A DNA stretch of 64,000 nt from Theocolax elegans (taxonomy: Eukaryota; Arthropoda; Insecta; Hymenoptera; Cerocephalidae): positions 63,708,887 through 63,772,886 of the forward strand of contig CM047431.1 of assembly GCA_026168455.1 (NCBI GenBank). The letters run 5' to 3'. The position numbers and the translations under genes are program-made. Positions 58,516-64,000 of the stretch are shown here, in pieces (within the stretch, counting starts at the first letter, position 1; the number at the start of each line of letters is the position of its first letter). The notes below the pieces were generated by a model, which saw only the letters and a program-made list of their open reading frames with translations, was not told the origin of the DNA and made no database searches.

Positions 58516-60165
58516 GTGGTTCTCTGTGACATCGAAGATGAAAAAAATAAATATTGCTATAACTGTGGGAATATGCTTTAGAGGTATCCAGTAGTTCTCT
58601 TGAATTTTTTCAGATTTTTTCTGGGCCATTATTTTAAGTTACAGTTAGTCAAAATTGACATTTTAGCACTTTTTTGCATTATATGCCCATTATCATGAAT
58701 TTTTAGCTCCCAGGGGATGCATTTTTCACTAAAAACATAAGTATGACTTTTTTTGTAAAATTTTCCGAACATTTCATTAAAAATACTTTTAAAGACATAA
58801 ATGTATGCTGTCACACTCTTGTAAGCCATTTAAACCTTAAATAGTGAAAATCAGCAATTCTGCTCCGGACTCTGGTAACCTAGTCCTGTCTAAAAGATGT
58901 CTTTTTATAGTCAGAAACTGCCTAAAAATTTCCAGAGTGGGTTTAAATCATTAAGATCACTTATGGTCAAAATATCCGGGAAAAGTGCCCGAAATATTAA
59001 TAGAAATGTATATTTGTTGCCTTATAACGATGAATCTAGTAGCATGATCATTGCAAGAAAATTTATGCACTTACCTTGGAATGGTAGAAAAGTATCTCCA
59101 CTTGTGTCAGTATCCATCTAATCCCCTGTAAGCTGCTAAAAATACAAATATTATTATAAAATTATAAAAAATTATTTTTAAACATTTATAATGCTGGATT
59201 TTTAGTTTTACATCCCTTACAAGAATTATAATACTAATCTGAAGGATTACTATAAAAGTATCAACATTATTATTATTATTATTCAGCAATACATTGTTTA
59301 GATTTCACAAACTTGTCACTGTCACGTTATCATATTATTCATTATAATTATATATCCGATTTATTTATATATCTTTTATATTAAATACGTATATTCAGTT
59401 ATTGTAATAATGATGTTCATATATTTATAGTAATCCTTCAGATTAGTATTATAATTCTTGTAAGGGATGTAAAACTAAAAATTCAGCATTATAAATGTTT
59501 AAAAATTAATTTTTTACATTTGTATAATAATATTTGTATTTTTAGCAGCTTACAGGGGATTAGATGGATACTGAAACAAGTGAAGATACTTTTCTACCAC
59601 TCCAAGGTAAGTGCACAAATTTTTTTGCAATGATCATGCTAATAGATTCATCGTTATAAGGCAACAAATATACATTTCTATTAATATTTCGGGCACTTTT
59701 CCCGGATATTTTGACCATAAGTGATCTTAATGATTTAGACCCACTCTGGAAATTTTTAGGCAGTTTCTGACTATAAAAAGACATCTTTTAGACAGTATTA
59801 GGTTACCAGAGTCCGGAGCAGAATTGCTGATTTTCACTATTTAAGGTTTAAATGGCTTACAAGAGTGTGACAGCATACATTTATGTCTTTAAAAGTATTT
59901 TTAATGAAATGTTCGGAAAATTTTACAAAAAAAGTCATACTTATGTTTTTAGTGAAAAATGCATCCCCTGGGAGCTAAAAATTCATGAAAATGGGCATAT
60001 AATGCAAAAAAGTGCTAAAATGTCAACTTTGACTCTCTGTAACTTAAAATAATGGCCCAGAAAAAATCTGAAAAAATTCAAGAGAACTACTGGATACCTC
60101 TAAAACATATTCCCACAGTTATAGCAATATTTATTTTTTTCATCTTCGATGTCACAGAGAACCAC
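58516..60165. mobile_element. Long foldback element 2 (about 1.65 kb)
   Basis: Arms of about 740 bp begin GTGGTTCTCTGTGACATCGA and end with its complement, meeting at a ~165-bp loop (59259-59423). Both flanks are TA-rich, so the target duplication is unclear. Each arm holds the same 74-codon and 66-codon open stretches in mirror orientation (58897-59121 and 59560-59784; 58629-58829 and 59852-60052). They may be remnants of a transposase, but I do not recognise them. Confidence 0.85.
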
Positions 60166-60959
60166 ACATATATATACAGGGTGTCCTGAAATTCATTCCG
60201 TTAATTTCGCACACATATAAAGCACGAAATTCTAAGCAACTTTTCTATGTGACAAATTTCGATTTGAAGCTTATTTATTAAGTTATTGTTAGTTAAACAT
60301 TATTAATTCGAGCCAATCAGAGCGCGCCAGTCGGCGATGGGCGGTGCAGAGAGACCGAAAGAGGTGCGTGGAGGGAGCGCCCGGAGAGGTGAAGCATATT
60401 GGTTGATTCATTTGTTATTCAACACGTTAATATGCGACAAAATTAAGAGAATAGGGAGATTAAAAAATGGCCGATAAGGAAATGTCAAGCCTTATTATTT
60501 CATTATTTAATTGCTTTATGCATTTTAAATAATTTATTATTTAATAAATTAATACCAAGGATACCTTAGAAATCACTTCATCGAATAAACTGACATTTGA
60601 ACAATAATGATTTTAATCAAATTAAATGAAACAGAATTTTACTGAAAAGTTACTGTTAAAATATTAGTCTATCCGATGAAATTGTTCCTGGGATATCCTA
60701 TCTATTATGGAAAAAACTCAGGGTATAGAGTCTCTTATAATTAATTAAAATAGTACCCTAGCAGAAAGCTGACAATAAATGTAACAATTTTAAGTCGTAA
60801 AATGGCCAATTATCATAAAATACCCAATAAATGCCCAATTAATGGCTACATTAGAGTTTTTTTAACCTTAAATGTTACATTTTTACTAGGGTGATGCTAC
60901 ATATAAATTGGCTAAAAAAATTAAATTAAAAATTAATAATAAGTAAATTGGTTTAAAAA

Positions 60960-62329
60960 ATTAAGAAATGCTTTCACTTGTTATGAAAACAATTATTAGT
61001 TAATAATATTGAATTGTTTTTCCAGTTTTAACCAATGCTTATCCCCTTAATCAAATAGATATTGGTGATTTCACGACGAGTGTACATAACTTTTAAAATG
61101 GCTCATGTTTTTTAGATACTAAAAATATAATCCATAATCTGCAAGAAATTCTATTTCAAAATATTAATTTGTATCAGAGTTATGCAAATTGTAACATCAG
61201 TTTTTTCCTTTTTTCCAATTTTCACCATATTGGAAGTATACCTTATAATGCCTCAAAATAGGTCAACTTTTTGTATTACATAAGGTAAAAGTACCAGTGC
61301 CGGAATGGTTTTTTACTAGGTATGTAAATTTTAATTATTTTTAAGCAAAATAAAGAGCTATACCATTACTGTTGTATAATTTATGATAAAATATTAGCGT
61401 TCAATTCATATTTTTTCGAAGTTAATAATTAATATTTTTTCATATTAATTCTATTTTTCTATGCTTATGTTGACTCTAATTATTAAATATGAGATAAAAA
61501 ACTGTCAATATGAATTTGTACATAAGTTGGAACATTCAAAATAATTTTGTTGTTAGAATTGTGTTTTTTAAATAATTTATTTACTACACATAGTTGACTT
61601 ATCGAAGATGATGTAATATATTAAAATAGTTATTAGTTAACGATTGCTAACAATTAGACATTTAAAAAATGTAAATAAATGTTAAATATCTTAATGTTAA
61701 AAGTTTTCCACGAAACGGATGAAATATAGAATTATGTACCAATTATGAAACATTTTTTCTTGCTGTTCCAATACTTATGGACATGAGAGAATGATGTACA
61801 TATTTTGGAACAGTATAATTTATAAAGCAATTAGATATAAATTTGAATTTTAGTGTACATCATATGAAAGTATAGCTTCTATACATAATATTATGTTTGT
61901 AAAGCATAATGAATTATGTTTAAATAGCTTTAAACAAGGCATCGGAAATCAGCACTATTTGTCATCATAACCTTCCAAATTATTTGACTTTTGAACCTTT
62001 TATATTTTTTTTCTTGATTACATATATTTTATGTTCTTATATTTATAAATCTACATTTCTTAACTTTTTTGAAATATGATTTATTTTTTCCATTTATAAA
62101 AGACTTAAAGTTTTGTTAAAATATAATAATTTAATACTATATGTTCCACAATACGGCCCTGTTTCGCAATTGGTACTTTTACCTTATTAAATGGGAAAAA
62201 GTTTAAAGCGCTCAATATAGTTGTTTACCATTTTTACAAATACCTAATTTGCAGTAATAAAATTGCCTATCAAGTAGTTTTTATTTTGGACTGTACGACA
62301 GCATCAATATGGCTCTGATTAAAACAGGT
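60960..62329. other. Interior of the long-TIR element, no gene seen
   Basis: AT-rich. Contains a short inverted pair AAGGTAAAAGTACCA (near 61283) and TGGTACTTTTACCTT (near 62171), about 870 bp apart, which may bound a further small element. Confidence 0.4.
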
Positions 62330-63122
62330 TATGCTTTGAAACAATAGCTTTTCAACAAAATTTGTTTTAATATGGGATTTTGTTACAAACCAAAAATATA
62401 ATAAATCAAAGATATTGTATAAGTGAAAAATTGAAAATAGACAGTTTTAGCACTCGGGTACCCATGTCACACTATCCAACAGTTCTATTCAACAATTATT
62501 ATCCTGGATAACACTTTTTTCGTCTAATTATTTGGATTCTACTATGTCTATTTAATAATATTAACTCATTGAACTTATATTAAATGTGTATGAATATGTA
62601 GCCAATGAAACTTATGAATTGGATTTTTATATTTTTTTCACCAAATAGTGTTTTTTAGGATTTTATTAATTAGAACAGATCTCAGAATATCTAAATTTAA
62701 TTAATTATAATTAATATTATACTTTTCAATAATACTAAAAAAGACAATTTAGTGAAAAAGATATTAAAACCCAATTAACAAGTTATATTGGTTACATTTA
62801 ACTTATCTTCAATTAATAATTTACTTAAATTTTCTTATAATTAATTTTTGTTAGGTATATGATAGTTTTGTAAAATTTCATTAATGACATTAAATAAACA
62901 TTGTATAATTCAATTAGTTAGGTGATAAAAAGTTTATTCAGGACAATAATTTTTGAGTAAATATCTTGGTTCTATGAAATGGGTACTCAAGTACTAAAAC
63001 TGTTTATTTTCAATTTTTTCATTTATACAATATTTATACAGTATCTTTATTTTATTATATCTTTGGTTTGAGTCAAGACCTCATATTAAATCAAATTTTG
63101 TTGATAAGCTATTGTTTTAAAG
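62330..63122. repeat. Inner inverted repeat within the long-TIR element
   Basis: The left arm (about 62330-62535, with AACAATAGCTTTTCAACAAA) pairs imperfectly with the right arm (about 62915-63122, with TTTGTTGATAAGCTATTGTT). Both carry ACAGTTTTAG and the GGGTACCCAT/GGGTACTC-type segment. Loop about 380 bp. Confidence 0.7.
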
Positions 63123-63145
63123 AATAACCTTTCTTTTTTGTATTT

Positions 63146-63340
63146 TAACGTCGCTCTTTTTATGCTCCCAAATTGGTGCTGATCAGCGGCGGAGGTTATG
63201 CGATGTCTTTGTTAAGAAAGCACTTGTTGAAAATACATTCCCCAGTGGTGCTTGTAACAATCGGCCAGGGGTGGGAATCGAACCTGGGACCTCCAGATTA
63301 CGAGCCCGACGCCCTACCAACCGAGCCATCGCAAGCCTCA
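63146..63340 (-). mobile_element. tRNA-derived SINE, about 190 bp
   Basis: The minus-strand head reads GATGGCTCGGTTGGTAGGGC (A box) ... AGGTTCGATTCCCA (B box), with a CTCGTAA loop like a Thr(CGT) anticodon. The acceptor stem does not pair, which argues against a real tRNA gene. The body continues to the end GAGCATAAAAAGAGCGACGT. A 5'-truncated relative lies at 48200-48295 on the plus strand. The small plus-strand frame here is not a gene. Confidence 0.75.
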
Positions 63341-64000
63341 CAAAGAATAACATTTCTTAATTTTTTAAACCAATTTACTTATTATTAACTTTTAATTTAA
63401 TTTTTTTAGCCAATTTATATGTAGCATAACCCTAGTAAAAATGTAACATTTAAGGTTAAAAAAACTCTAATGTTGCCATTAATTGGGCATTTATTGGGTA
63501 TTTTATGATAATTGACCATTTTATGACTTAAAATTGTTACATTTATTGTCAGATTTCTACTAGGGTACTATTATAATTGATTATAAAAGACTCTATACTT
63601 TATTATATAATAATAAATTATTTAAAATGCATAAAGCAATTAAATAATGAAATAATAAGGCTTCACATTTCCTTATCGGCCATTTTTTAATCTCTCGATT
63701 CTCTTAATTTTGTCGCATATTAACGTGTTGTATAATAAATGAATCAACCAATATGCTTCCCCTCTCCGGGCGCTCCCTCCACGCACCGCTTTCGGTCTCT
63801 CTGCGCCTCCCATCGCCGACTGGCGCGCTCTGATTGGCTCGAATTAATAATGTTTAACTAACAATAACTTAATAAATAAGCTTCAAATCGAAATTTGTCA
63901 GATAGAAAAGTTGCTTAGAATTTCGTGCTTTATATGTGTGCGAAATTAACAGAATGAATTTCAGAACACCCTGTATATACATACATACGTACATATATAT

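Larger units (their letters stand above)
60177..63973. mobile_element. DNA transposon with long terminal inverted repeats (about 3.8 kb)
   Basis: Starts CAGGGTGTCCTGAAATTCAT and ends with its near-perfect complement (ATGAATTTCAGAACACCCTG), flanked by TA on both sides, as for Tc1/mariner-like insertion. The arms extend about 575-770 bp with a GC-rich core (GAGCGCGCCAGTCGGCGATG and complement). No transposase frame is visible, so it is non-autonomous. Its interior contains a smaller inverted repeat and a SINE. Confidence 0.8.

Noticed and set aside
58403..58629. Short frames across the CA/TA microsatellite
   Set aside because: They read through simple repeats (THTHTYIHIYIYI) and have no support.
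63255..63335. A genuine tRNA-Thr gene on the minus strand
   Set aside because: A and B boxes and anticodon loop look right, but the acceptor stem does not pair and the sequence continues into a SINE body shared with 48200-48295.

Overview
The window looks like nuclear DNA of an insect, and the transposon families and exon style suggest a hymenopteran such as an ant; that placement is inference. The evidence is AT-rich sequence, GT-AG introns, a BEL/Pao retrotransposon, Penelope-like elements, CACTA-type and MULE-type DNA transposons, a Helitron-type helicase, tRNA-derived SINEs, satellites and foldback elements. No bacterial operons, rRNA genes or CRISPR arrays are present.

Layout. 1-6679: a BEL/Pao LTR retrotransposon on the minus strand, whose gag and pol share one frame and are split by a single UGA. 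7135-12150: an inverted-repeat element followed by two Penelope-like copies in opposite orientation, with hammerhead-ribozyme cores. 12435-14264: exons of a decayed MULE-type transposase. 14985-15325: a short tandem repeat. 15845-18006: a Helitron-type PIF1 helicase fragment and small exon-like segments. 18162-19362: a GC-rich probable solo LTR. 20905-42790: satellite arrays (about 245 bp per unit) holding two nearly identical 6.9-kb CACTA-type transposons. These form a tandem segmental duplication of about 9 kb. Copy 1 carries a 996-bp foldback insertion, and the array carries a 1.56-kb LTR-like insertion.

20524-54997 (+): the most interesting object, a probable host gene built from very small exons. 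Seventeen exon-like blocks have good splice sites. All but one have lengths divisible by three and join in phase 0. Introns hold the satellite/CACTA block, two non-LTR retrotransposon fragments, a SINE and a run of covarying hairpins. A three-exon module was tandemly repeated three times between 48.4 and 52.2 kb. Each glutamine-rich third exon of the module carries a lesion (TAA, TAG, frameshift), while the other small exons are clean.

53.2-64 kb: a tRNA-like sequence beside a palindrome, four tandem hairpins, a 274-bp satellite, and three successive long inverted-repeat elements (565 bp, 1.65 kb and 3.8 kb), the last holding a SINE.

Many frame breaks in transposon copies are one-base homopolymer differences between otherwise identical copies. 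Some may be residual assembly errors.
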